Shown here: positions 11,247 through 19,270 of the stretch, one piece after another | Layout: each line of letters opens with the position of its first letter | Numbering within the stretch: the stretch's first letter is position 1 | Source of the DNA: a virus | DNA: 20,361 nucleotides | Strand: one strand, 5' to 3' | IMG/VR virus record: IMGVR_UViG_3300030060_004154 | Coordinates: 1-20,361 of that record | Notes under the pieces: generated by a model | What the model saw: only the letters and a program-made list of their open reading frames with translations | What the model was told of the DNA's origin: nothing | The model's database searches: none | Program-made: the position numbers and the translations under genes

Positions 11247-13528
11247 TTTATTCCCATATCTTCTAGCTCGTTAACAATATTTTCGAGTTCTTTAACGCTA
11301 CCACCCTCAGCATATTCTATCGGTGTTTCTGGTAAGTTATCTGTATCACTATCGTCAGTTATTTTTGGTGCAACCGTGATCGAAGTTATGTCAGATAGCA
11401 CTCGCTTACCCGTCCTATCTATTGCATTTTTTGCTTGAGTCTTCTTTAACACTTCTACAAACACTGCAAGATCTTGTGGGTCTTCCGAATCTAATAATTT
11501 AACAGTTTCTTCTATTACACCTTTTTTGACTTTTTTACCTTGAAGCAAACCCGTCACCATGTACGCTAAATTAGACGGACTTAAATAGTTTGCCCCACCC
11601 ATTAGGAACTCACTTGCCACCCTTGTAACTTGCCTACCGACCTCATTCGATTCGCTAATATCTTTACCTAATGCGCTAGGTGTCGCTTTTTTTGCGTTGT
11701 CCATTAGCTTTGCGTTAACAGCAAGTGTTTTGAGATATAGATCAATCGATTCCCTGTCATTGTTATTTGGGAAAATAATCCGTAGTTTCTCAACGATTTG
11801 TGGATTATTTACGATTGCCTCTGTGTAATTTGGAACAGAACCCTCCGTTTTAGTTGCTATTTCACCACCAAAGTCTTCGCGTTTTGACGGATCTTTTCTG
11901 GCAATGCGCTGTATTGCTTGAGATGTAGAAGCTATGTATGATTTTTTAGCCTCATCTGATAACCCATCGAAATAAGTTTTTATTTCTTGGCTTGGTTGTG
12001 CGAGAAATTTTTCGCCTTCTTTCATGGCTTCTAAAACCTCAGCAGCTGATCCAAATTTTTTCCTAGCTGTGGCATAAGGAGAGACACCGTCAATTTTTGT
12101 TATGTCATCTAAACGATCTAACATTTGATTTTTCACAAAACGCAATGTCCTTTTAGTTTCTCCGGTAACATCTTGTCTTGGTCCCTTGGACGTAAAACCA
12201 CCAATCATATCATCTAGGCTTTTTTTAATGGCATTTAATGTGTAAACGTCAGGCAGTTCACCGGAGAGAACATCTTTCAAAGGACGGGTTCCCGGTATAT
12301 TTTGTCTTAACTTCAGGTCATTCGTTGTTTTAGCCAAATCAAATGCTGTTTTAAATTCTGGGGTTTTTAACTTTTCTAGGATAAAAGTATCGTCAATCAA
12401 CCCCTTCGCGTTCGATGCTGAACCATTTGGATTTTTCCAATCAAATGCTTTTTCATAGTCTGGTCCAGTTTCAAGAGTCATTCGAGATTCGTATTGCTCT
12501 TTAATTTTTTGTCTGTCTACGTCACTAATATTTTTTTGTGTTAGCTGTATTAAATCTTGAGCATTTCTATTTTGTCGTTCTCGTAATGATAAGCTCATAC
12601 TCTGTGCTTCAACTGGATTTTCTTTTGTTAACTTCCGAGCTTTCTCTGTTAGACTTGGGTCAAGATCGAGAAGTTTTGGTCTATTAGGACCAACTGATAA
12701 ACTTTCTAGATTTTCTGCTAATTGCGAAGGTGAGGTATTTGCACGCTCTACTACGTCCAATATATCACCTACAGCTTCTTGCTGCTCAAAAGTCTGTCGA
12801 GTTGGTGAACCAGTTAAATAATCGCCCAACGCTTTTAGTGGCGGTAAGTTTTTTACAGCATCAAACGTTCTCCCTGCAAATCTACCTGCTACTGGAAACA
12901 AGGTGCCAAATATCCCACCAGTTAAACCACCTCCAAATGCACTCGCTTCCCTTTCGTCTTGATTAGATCCTAAATAACCTTCCGTTGCACCAAACGCCCC
13001 ACCTAATAATCCTTGCCGAGCCATATTGCTCCCAAGCGTTTGACCTGTAGGTAACAAACGAGCGGGGTTAGCTTTAGATAGAACATTCATTAATTTTCCG
13101 TATGCAGTCGGATTTCTTGTTGCTAATTGTTGAACTGGAGCTGGATTCCTTGTGAATAAAGACAATAAGACTGCGGGGGCAAATGACCCAGCTAACTCTA
13201 GACTCTCTGCTTCCGTTGGGTTACTTGTTTTATAGGCTTCGTAGTTCTCAGATACGCTTTGTAATGCCGTATCGTATTCTTCTCCGGTATACAAAGACCG
13301 AGCCATAGCTTCAATTTCATCGCCACCTCTTAAACCTAAACCTTGACCTAAGAATGCACGCAGTCTGTTCGCACCTTCTCCGGGATTCGGACGCATAGCC
13401 TGAGCTAATGTGATTGGGTTATTTTCTTCATTATCAAGTTTTCTCCTAATACGTTGCAGACCACTCTCAACGGTTGGAGATGATGTTGGCCCTGTCATAT
13501 TGACTCTGGATCTAAGACTCTGTTCCAT
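11243..13528 (-). CDS. Large virion/ejection-type structural protein, 761 aa
   Basis: No enzyme motif recognised. Around residues 60-110 it carries 'LGLRGGDEIEAMARSLYTGEEYDTAL...YEAYKTSNPTEAESLELAGSFAPA', a pattern I associate with large internal or minor virion proteins of many phages. It is followed by a glycine/alanine-rich hydrophobic stretch (about 170-220, 'GGGLTGGIFGTLFPVAGRFAG') that could contact membrane, then long helical regions. The C-terminus has 'YAEGGSVKELENIVNELEDMGIK'. Position after other large structural genes and before lysis genes fits a DNA-ejection/internal virion protein of a podovirus. The start ATG is four bases past the upstream stop with a weak Shine-Dalgarno. Confidence 0.75.
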   Translation of the reverse strand: MEQSLRSRVNMTGPTSSPTVESGLQRIRRKLDNEENNPITLAQAMRPNPGEGANRLRAFLGQGLGLRGGDEIEAMARSLYTGEEYDTALQSVSENYEAYKTSNPTEAESLELAGSFAPAVLLSLFTRNPAPVQQLATRNPTAYGKLMNVLSKANPARLLPTGQTLGSNMARQGLLGGAFGATEGYLGSNQDEREASAFGGGLTGGIFGTLFPVAGRFAGRTFDAVKNLPPLKALGDYLTGSPTRQTFEQQEAVGDILDVVERANTSPSQLAENLESLSVGPNRPKLLDLDPSLTEKARKLTKENPVEAQSMSLSLRERQNRNAQDLIQLTQKNISDVDRQKIKEQYESRMTLETGPDYEKAFDWKNPNGSASNAKGLIDDTFILEKLKTPEFKTAFDLAKTTNDLKLRQNIPGTRPLKDVLSGELPDVYTLNAIKKSLDDMIGGFTSKGPRQDVTGETKRTLRFVKNQMLDRLDDITKIDGVSPYATARKKFGSAAEVLEAMKEGEKFLAQPSQEIKTYFDGLSDEAKKSYIASTSQAIQRIARKDPSKREDFGGEIATKTEGSVPNYTEAIVNNPQIVEKLRIIFPNNNDRESIDLYLKTLAVNAKLMDNAKKATPSALGKDISESNEVGRQVTRVASEFLMGGANYLSPSNLAYMVTGLLQGKKVKKGVIEETVKLLDSEDPQDLAVFVEVLKKTQAKNAIDRTGKRVLSDITSITVAPKITDDSDTDNLPETPIEYAEGGSVKELENIVNELEDMGIK

Positions 13529-13532
13529 ATCT

Positions 13533-15713
13533 TTAATCCGTATCTGTTACTCTACTAAATACCCGATTGTCTATGTCTGCTTTCATTTGTATGGCATCTT
13601 CTCTGGCTTTCCTAAAATCTGCCAATACATCTTCAAGGATTCTTGTTCTGGTAGGAACATCACCTTGCTCCGCAACACCTTGCAAGCTCAAGAATAAAGA
13701 TGTTTCTCGGTTTGACAATTGTCCACCGAATGTCTCTTTCAAGTTCTTGACAGCTTCTCTGTTCACTAAATTGTAAAGTTCGAGAAAGGCCGCTTGTTTT
13801 TTTGTAAGTTTTTGTCCTAAAACTCTATTCCATCCGTATCTGATGATATCATTTACCACTGTATCGGCCTCAGCAACCTTAGAAAGCTCTATTGCACGTT
13901 CTAACTTGCTTATCAAACCATTTTCACCCTCGTAAGCGCGAATCTTTCGAATGGTTTCAACTTTTAATTTTTGCTCAACCGCAGTTAATTCTTTGGTCTT
14001 CTTTTCTTTATTTGCTTGAACTTTCGCTTCATCGATGTCTAATTTTCTCTTTTTCAGTGCAAGCTCTTGGTTATTAAACGATTGTTCACGAGAGGCTTGA
14101 ATTTTTTCGAAATTCATTCTTTCTTCATCGTTCAATCGATCAGCCATCGTTTTGATCAGGTTTTGTCGTGTGGATTGTAATTTTTCTGCTTCTTGTAGAT
14201 TCAACGCTTTTTCTTCTGTAAGCAATGTGTTGATTCTATTTAATTGGGTTGCTGCTTTGTCTAACAAAAGTTTGTCTTTAGCTTGCGTACCTTTTCGTTT
14301 TGCAGCACCTGCTTTTCCTAATTCACCCGCTGCAAGTCCTAGACTTTCTCCAAACGATCCGGTGCGAGTTGGCTGTAGAAAAGCACTTGCCAAATTGAAA
14401 TAAATTTCGGAATCTGACATACCTTCACCAACCGCACTCGCCATACGATCAACCATTGCATCGTATCCCTCAATGGCTTGTCGTTGATTGGCTTCTAATT
14501 CCGCGATTTTCGCAGCCCGTTGTTTTTGTCTTTCTGGTGCTCCCTCTAGTTGTTTCATCTGCATTTCTATTAATTGATTATACAGTGAGGATGACGTTGG
14601 TGTGACTGACACAGGAACTTTGGGTTGGTTTATAGCATCAGTTATTTTCATCTCCAAATCCGTTGTCATTAATTCATCGTCAGAATAAATTGGTTGTCCG
14701 TCTTGTCCACCAAGTTGATAACCTTTAACCGGACCACCCGTTTTGTAGAACTGTCTTCCCTCTTGGAATCCAAAGTTTACAAAATGATCTTTAGCTGCTT
14801 GGGCTACAAAATCATCTACGGCTTGTGAACCGGGGCCAGAAGCACTAAGAACCGCTTGATATTCTGGCCTTGCTAAGATGTTGTTGAAAACATCCTGATT
14901 TTTAGCGAGGTAAGCACCATATGCAGGCACGCCCCTAATGCTACTTTCAGCAAATGGGTTTATGGTTTGTGCTTCTTCTAGAGAGCTTATGCTATCGTCT
15001 GGCAATGGGTTTGCTATATTCGCAAGGTTTTGCTCTTGCTGATTTGCAAAATCCTGAAAAGTTTGAGAAATATTACCTTGTGCGTCTACTGGATTAGTGT
15101 ACGCATCCTCTGTCGTAGTTATAGGTCCAGTGTACGGCGGGTTGGGGTTAGGTCTATTCGGAAATCGCTCTGCAAAAGGTAAGGATCGATCAATGGGTGT
15201 TGAGGAGTAATCCGGATTGCGTAAGATATTACCGTAGTAATTTCCTATTGTATCCATGACTGCCTGATTACCCGTATTTCTAATTCCTAAATTTTTAAAC
15301 TCATCTTCAAATCGTCTGAGAAATTGTTGACGTTGAGCAAGGCTGAGTGGGTTATCCTCAGTAATCTTTGCATCAAGTCCGATGGCTTCGGTGCGTTCTT
15401 GATCTGTCGGATCTCTGCCAAGGTATTGTTGATACATCTGCATATAACTCATTGGCTGAGGTGTCGTTTGTGTTTGAAATTGTGAACCAGCATACATGGG
15501 TGCGTTGCGTAATCTTGATTGATATTGTGCCTGATATTGATCAAATGCACGTTGCTTAGCAGGGTCAAAAGTTATTTCTCCCGGTGTGGTTGTTACCCCT
15601 CCGGTTTCTTCGTTTATTACTTCAACATCTGGACCACGTTCACCCTCATAGGAAAGCATAGTAGGGGTAGCTAGGCCATATTGTCTCATTAATTTGTTTA
15701 GTTCGAAGCCCAT
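13533..15713 (-). CDS. Large coiled-coil virion protein, 726 aa
   Basis: Not matched to a single family. In order: a Gln/Tyr-rich N-terminus; 'MYQQYLGRDPTDQER' at about 93-107, resembling the DUF4214 LGR-P-D motif; a Pro/Asn-rich linker (180-215); 'YLAKNQDVF' (268-276) and 'DHFVNFGFQEGR' (309-320), like the repeat seen in bacterial surface proteins (YLAxNPDV ... HYxxxGxxEGR); a short 'KTGGPVKGYQLGG'; then a long charged coiled coil from about 385 to 610. Probably a virion protein injected or attached to the tail; the coiled coil suggests an oligomer. It sits between two other large late genes with 4- and 12-base gaps. Confidence 0.72.
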   Translation of the reverse strand: MGFELNKLMRQYGLATPTMLSYEGERGPDVEVINEETGGVTTTPGEITFDPAKQRAFDQYQAQYQSRLRNAPMYAGSQFQTQTTPQPMSYMQMYQQYLGRDPTDQERTEAIGLDAKITEDNPLSLAQRQQFLRRFEDEFKNLGIRNTGNQAVMDTIGNYYGNILRNPDYSSTPIDRSLPFAERFPNRPNPNPPYTGPITTTEDAYTNPVDAQGNISQTFQDFANQQEQNLANIANPLPDDSISSLEEAQTINPFAESSIRGVPAYGAYLAKNQDVFNNILARPEYQAVLSASGPGSQAVDDFVAQAAKDHFVNFGFQEGRQFYKTGGPVKGYQLGGQDGQPIYSDDELMTTDLEMKITDAINQPKVPVSVTPTSSSLYNQLIEMQMKQLEGAPERQKQRAAKIAELEANQRQAIEGYDAMVDRMASAVGEGMSDSEIYFNLASAFLQPTRTGSFGESLGLAAGELGKAGAAKRKGTQAKDKLLLDKAATQLNRINTLLTEEKALNLQEAEKLQSTRQNLIKTMADRLNDEERMNFEKIQASREQSFNNQELALKKRKLDIDEAKVQANKEKKTKELTAVEQKLKVETIRKIRAYEGENGLISKLERAIELSKVAEADTVVNDIIRYGWNRVLGQKLTKKQAAFLELYNLVNREAVKNLKETFGGQLSNRETSLFLSLQGVAEQGDVPTRTRILEDVLADFRKAREDAIQMKADIDNRVFSRVTDTD

Positions 15714-15725
15714 GATAATTTACCC

Positions 15726-16760
15726 TTAACTTATGCCTAGTTTTTGTAAGCCTTTGTAAGTAGCCAAACCAGCCGCTATTTGTGACAATGGCGATGGTGA
15801 ATAAGTCGCGCCCGTTGACTGCCCTTCAGATGTTGTCCGTTTCGGTGCAACCGGAGCTAATCCCCTGATTTGGCTAGATAGAAAATCAGCTTGCTCTCGT
15901 GTAAAATTTTGTTCATCCAAAAATTGTTTCTCAGCTGCTGTAAGTTCTCGTTGTAATTGTTGTTGTTGACCAGCACCTGCGGCCTCAAGTGCTGCTGTAT
16001 CCGTATATCCAAGTGCTTGTCTTTGAGCACCAAGATTAGCCAAATCGGACAAGGCACCCATTTGCCGTGCTATGTCAGATTGTTGTATTCCTGCCACCGT
16101 TTGACCGAGGTTAGCTTGTCTAGTTAAATCTGCTGCTCGATTAGCCATTGCTTGAGCATATCCCGTGTTAGCTAATTCTGCTTGTTGAGCTAAAACTGCT
16201 TCTTGCGTATCTCTCAACGCTCTAGCTCCAAAATCACCCATACGACTTGACCCAAATTGACCTGCTCTAATAAAAGCATCGCTTACTGCTGGCAATAAGC
16301 TTTCTTGTAAGTTACGAGCACCTTGTTTTGCAAGTTCGTCCATGACTTGTTGTTGATATGGATTATAATAATTGGAAACGTTTGTAGGTGTGTCTTCCGC
16401 TGCTTTCGTAAAATATGTTTGTGCGGCACCCAATCCAGTTTGTGTGTTAGTGGGTATAATCTCGCTTGGCGTTCCGGGTAATGGGGCTAAACCAGCTAAA
16501 GCACGAATACCAGCTGCCGATGCATCGAGGTCCGGTTGATATGCTCCTTGGGCTTCTTGTACCTGTCTGTAGGCTTGTTGTTGTAACGGTGATAGTTCCG
16601 CTACAGTTGGTAAATCGTAACTCTCAAAAGGACGATTGGCTAAGTTTTGCGATATTTGTATTTGATTAAATATTGCATCTTGCATCCACCGTGGTGTTTC
16701 AGTAGTGGATGTTGTGTAAGACGTTGCGGTTTGTGGTGCTCCCTGAAATAAACTAGCCAT
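15726..16760 (-). CDS. Structural protein, alanine/glutamine-rich, 344 aa
   Basis: Start set at ATG 16760, eight bases after GGAG; the GTG three codons upstream lacks suitable spacing. The product begins 'MASLFQGAPQ' and has 'PFESYDLPTVAELSPLQQQAY' near 45, 'YYNPYQQQVMDEL' near 135 and 'FIRAGQFGSSRMGDFGARAL' near 165, followed by a long Ala/Gln-rich helix (180-290). The FxSSR/GxR pattern followed by long helices is familiar from minor virion proteins of marine and other podoviruses, usually annotated as hypothetical. One base separates it from the upstream gene, so it is co-translated with the other late proteins. No catalytic residues are seen. Confidence 0.72.
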   Translation of the reverse strand: MASLFQGAPQTATSYTTSTTETPRWMQDAIFNQIQISQNLANRPFESYDLPTVAELSPLQQQAYRQVQEAQGAYQPDLDASAAGIRALAGLAPLPGTPSEIIPTNTQTGLGAAQTYFTKAAEDTPTNVSNYYNPYQQQVMDELAKQGARNLQESLLPAVSDAFIRAGQFGSSRMGDFGARALRDTQEAVLAQQAELANTGYAQAMANRAADLTRQANLGQTVAGIQQSDIARQMGALSDLANLGAQRQALGYTDTAALEAAGAGQQQQLQRELTAAEKQFLDEQNFTREQADFLSSQIRGLAPVAPKRTTSEGQSTGATYSPSPLSQIAAGLATYKGLQKLGIS

Positions 16761-16761
16761 G

Positions 16762-18591
16762 TTAAGCACTCCTTCTCATATACTCAAGAGGTGATTTTGC
16801 ATCTGGGCTGAATCTACCTTTTGCTAAAACTTTACCTTTATGCATTCTAAGTTTCTTACGCATATCGTCTAACATTTTCGCCCCTGCAGCGTTACTTCCG
16901 TCTCCTAACATTGATACTGACTCTGCATCTATAACATATTCTCCATCAGACAACCTAGCGTTTATGACATCATCCCTACCATTGCCCGGACCACTGACGT
17001 AACCGGGAGCGTCCATTATTCCACCTTCTGCAGCGTACATTGTGTCATTATTCATATAATATTTACTTTGATCATTCATAAAAAATGGACTACTCAAAAA
17101 CTGCCCCAGTGTCATGCCACGTTGATTAGCCTCACCTCTGATTTTCACAAAATCATATTGATTTGTAGTTTTATCAAATATCCCATCTGTTTCTGCCATA
17201 GAAATATCCATTTGGTCTTGTTCACTCAGCCCACTAAGTGCAGCTAAACCTAACGCCCCTATCCCTAATTCTGTCATAGATAAATCATCTGGTAGCAAGT
17301 TAGCTATTGGTTCAGGTAGCAAATTCCTTAGTGCGGCAAATCCTTCCCCTTGGCTCTGGTTGGATTCTGCGGCTTCACTTAATGCCTCTACCGTATTAAA
17401 AGGATCAACGACTTGCTCTTGTTGAGCAGTCATTGGGTTTATTGTTGTAGGTTCATATTGCGGATATAACATTGAAGCAGACTCATCAAAAGGTAAATCT
17501 ATGGGTTGTGCAAAATCTGCGTATTGTGGATTTCCGTAACCCGGCATTTCTAATGCTTGTGAAACAATAATGTCCTGATCACTTCCGGGAGCTGGTTGGT
17601 ATACGGTTGATGCACCTGTAGTAGCTACTGGTTTCATGTTACCACTCGTCGCTGCATTAGCTTGCATCTGATTGTTAACAAACGTACTTGCACGTTGTGT
17701 CATATTTTTCATACCTTTTGTCACAGTAGGAGCGAAGAATGACCCTATTGCACCACGAGCTATTCCTTCAACCGGATCACCACCTGTCACAGCCGAACCC
17801 AAAGCTCCCGTGGCACCCCCAGCTATAGCTCTGACAGCTGCCGGACTGAGATTAGGAAATTGTTTGGCTAAATCCGAAGTAATTCCGGGCGCGAGTCCAC
17901 CTACTCCACCCGACACTGCACCCAACGCAATATCTCTGAAATTCAAATCTCCGGACAACGCACCTTGCAGTGCTGCACTTCCACCCCCAACTATCGCACC
18001 CCCAATTATGGGCGCGGCAGATGCGAATGCTGTTCCAGCGGTTAACGATGTACCAATAGCCGATCCCAACGGACCAGCTACGAGAGTTAAAGCGATTGGA
18101 AGGGCAACTTTGAGAACATTTTTTAGGCCTTTGTATTCTCGTAGTCCGGTGTTCGGGTTGACTGTTCCCTGACCACCCATTCTACGGAGCACCTCAGCCT
18201 CACGGTCATTGATGTGAGCTAAGTGTCGGTCACCACCTTGGCCCATACGAGCCAACTGTCTACCGGATACTGCAAGTCCACCCCGTGCATAACCTTGTTG
18301 TGCTAATCTGTCTTGCATTCCATACAAAACCACTAGAAGGCTTATAATGAGCACTTCATCAAATTGTGGGGGAAACATACCCTCATCTATCAAACCGTCT
18401 TTTATAGCCGCCATACGGACTTCTGGGTAAACTTCTGGGTTCTGCAATACATACTCAAGCATTTGTATGGCTTCAGTAAGATCCTCAGCAACGATATTAG
18501 TTCCAGATAATTGTTGTTCGATGACTGTAATCGTTTCTTGAAAACGGGGATCTTGCATTGCAATTGATAGGATTTGTTCTTTCATACTCAT
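16762..18591 (-). CDS. Structural/ejection protein with glycine-rich hydrophobic core, 609 aa
   Basis: Blocks seen: an acidic helical N-terminus (1-75); 'YARGGLAVSGRQLARMGQGGDRHLAHINDREAEVLRRMGGQGTVNPNTGL' (101-150), familiar from marine phage virion proteins; a long Gly/Ala/Leu hydrophobic zone (155-300) that could insert in a membrane; a Gln/Pro/Met-rich middle; and a conserved C-terminus 'YAAEGGIMDAPGYVSGPGNGRDDVINARLSDGEYVIDAESV' plus 'MRKKLRMHKGKVLAKGRFSP'. I recognise the C-terminal block as common in phage structural proteins of unknown role. A membrane-active internal virion protein is a reasonable guess. The ATG overlaps the stop of the GNAT gene (ATGA) behind GAGGAC. Confidence 0.75.
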   Translation of the reverse strand: MSMKEQILSIAMQDPRFQETITVIEQQLSGTNIVAEDLTEAIQMLEYVLQNPEVYPEVRMAAIKDGLIDEGMFPPQFDEVLIISLLVVLYGMQDRLAQQGYARGGLAVSGRQLARMGQGGDRHLAHINDREAEVLRRMGGQGTVNPNTGLREYKGLKNVLKVALPIALTLVAGPLGSAIGTSLTAGTAFASAAPIIGGAIVGGGSAALQGALSGDLNFRDIALGAVSGGVGGLAPGITSDLAKQFPNLSPAAVRAIAGGATGALGSAVTGGDPVEGIARGAIGSFFAPTVTKGMKNMTQRASTFVNNQMQANAATSGNMKPVATTGASTVYQPAPGSDQDIIVSQALEMPGYGNPQYADFAQPIDLPFDESASMLYPQYEPTTINPMTAQQEQVVDPFNTVEALSEAAESNQSQGEGFAALRNLLPEPIANLLPDDLSMTELGIGALGLAALSGLSEQDQMDISMAETDGIFDKTTNQYDFVKIRGEANQRGMTLGQFLSSPFFMNDQSKYYMNNDTMYAAEGGIMDAPGYVSGPGNGRDDVINARLSDGEYVIDAESVSMLGDGSNAAGAKMLDDMRKKLRMHKGKVLAKGRFSPDAKSPLEYMRRSA

Positions 18592-19040
18592 CGCGCAGTC
18601 CTCACATTACACCATCTGTGCGTATTATATTCATTCCGCAAAAACCCAAATACTTCTAAATCTTCGTTATCGTCGTAGGCTTGCCTCATTGTACCTTCGT
18701 GTTTGAATCCTAACCGTTTAACAAACCGTATTGACTTTTCGTTGTTATGACCAATCAAAGCTGTAGCCCGTGACGCTTCGTGTATCTTAAATATGTAGGT
18801 GAAAATAGCGTTGAACATCCGTAAAGTTTCTTTTGGAGATGCCCAGTTACCGCCACGGGCTGCAAACGATACATCTATGTTCCTAGGTGTAAAGTTGTTG
18901 AAAATTGCAGTGCATACGAATTTATCATTGTCATCAACTGCCGACATCGCACGAAAAAACTCAGGCTCATTTTTTAAACCTAGTAGCGGTCTAGCCCACT
19001 TTTCCGCTAGTATTTCTTTTTCAAAGCCAATAAATCTCAT
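18588..19040 (-). CDS. GNAT-family N-acetyltransferase in the virion cassette
   Basis: Start chosen at ATG 19040, overlapping the TGA of the upstream gene; a longer in-frame reading would overlap that gene fully. The 150-residue product has the GNAT C-terminal half: 'ATALIGHNNEKSIRFVKRLGFKHEGTMRQAYDDNEDLEVFGFLRNEY', with the N-x-S-I-R/K-x-x-x-R-L-G-F-x-x-E-G pattern that holds acetyl-CoA. The N-terminus ('EILAEKWARPLLGL') is typical of phage GNATs next to structural genes. Target unknown; it may modify a virion or host protein. Translation appears coupled to both neighbours. Confidence 0.85.
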   Translation of the reverse strand: MRFIGFEKEILAEKWARPLLGLKNEPEFFRAMSAVDDNDKFVCTAIFNNFTPRNIDVSFAARGGNWASPKETLRMFNAIFTYIFKIHEASRATALIGHNNEKSIRFVKRLGFKHEGTMRQAYDDNEDLEVFGFLRNEYNTHRWCNVRTAR

Positions 19041-19270
19041 AGCGTTGTCTGGACAAATCGTTCTGCCCACTCTCTCCAATCGTCATACATATACGGGTCT
19101 GGAAAATCTTCAATCAAATTGGTTGCGTTCAAAAACTGTGTAGCCCAATCCTGCCACTTTGTTTCATCATCTAATGGGTCGAATGCACCAAAGGCAATGA
19201 AGTCTGTAATTAGACAGTTCGCCCAATCTTTTAGACCAATACCCACTGGCAGTGTAACACTTAACGCCAT
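19037..19270 (-). CDS. Conserved small virion-cassette protein, 77 aa
   Basis: A 77-residue protein ending 'FPDPYMYDDWREWAERFVQTTL'; this PDPYxFxDWREWAxRF pattern recurs in small proteins of marine podovirus structural clusters. The rest is tryptophan-rich and acidic ('DDETKWQDWATQFLN'). It starts at a TAATG junction with the upstream structural gene and ends at the ATGA junction with the GNAT gene. The role is not known; location points to virion assembly. Confidence 0.75.
   Translation of the reverse strand: MALSVTLPVGIGLKDWANCLITDFIAFGAFDPLDDETKWQDWATQFLNATNLIEDFPDPYMYDDWREWAERFVQTTL

Noticed and set aside
15726-16769. GTG at 16769 as start of the 344-aa structural protein
   Set aside because: ATG at 16760 has GGAG at correct spacing, while the GTG overlaps that Shine-Dalgarno.
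17672-18172. 166-codon plus-strand open frame opposite the 609-aa gene
   Set aside because: It is the proline/alanine-rich mirror of the glycine/alanine-rich hydrophobic zone, with no ribosome binding site or context; an antisense shadow.
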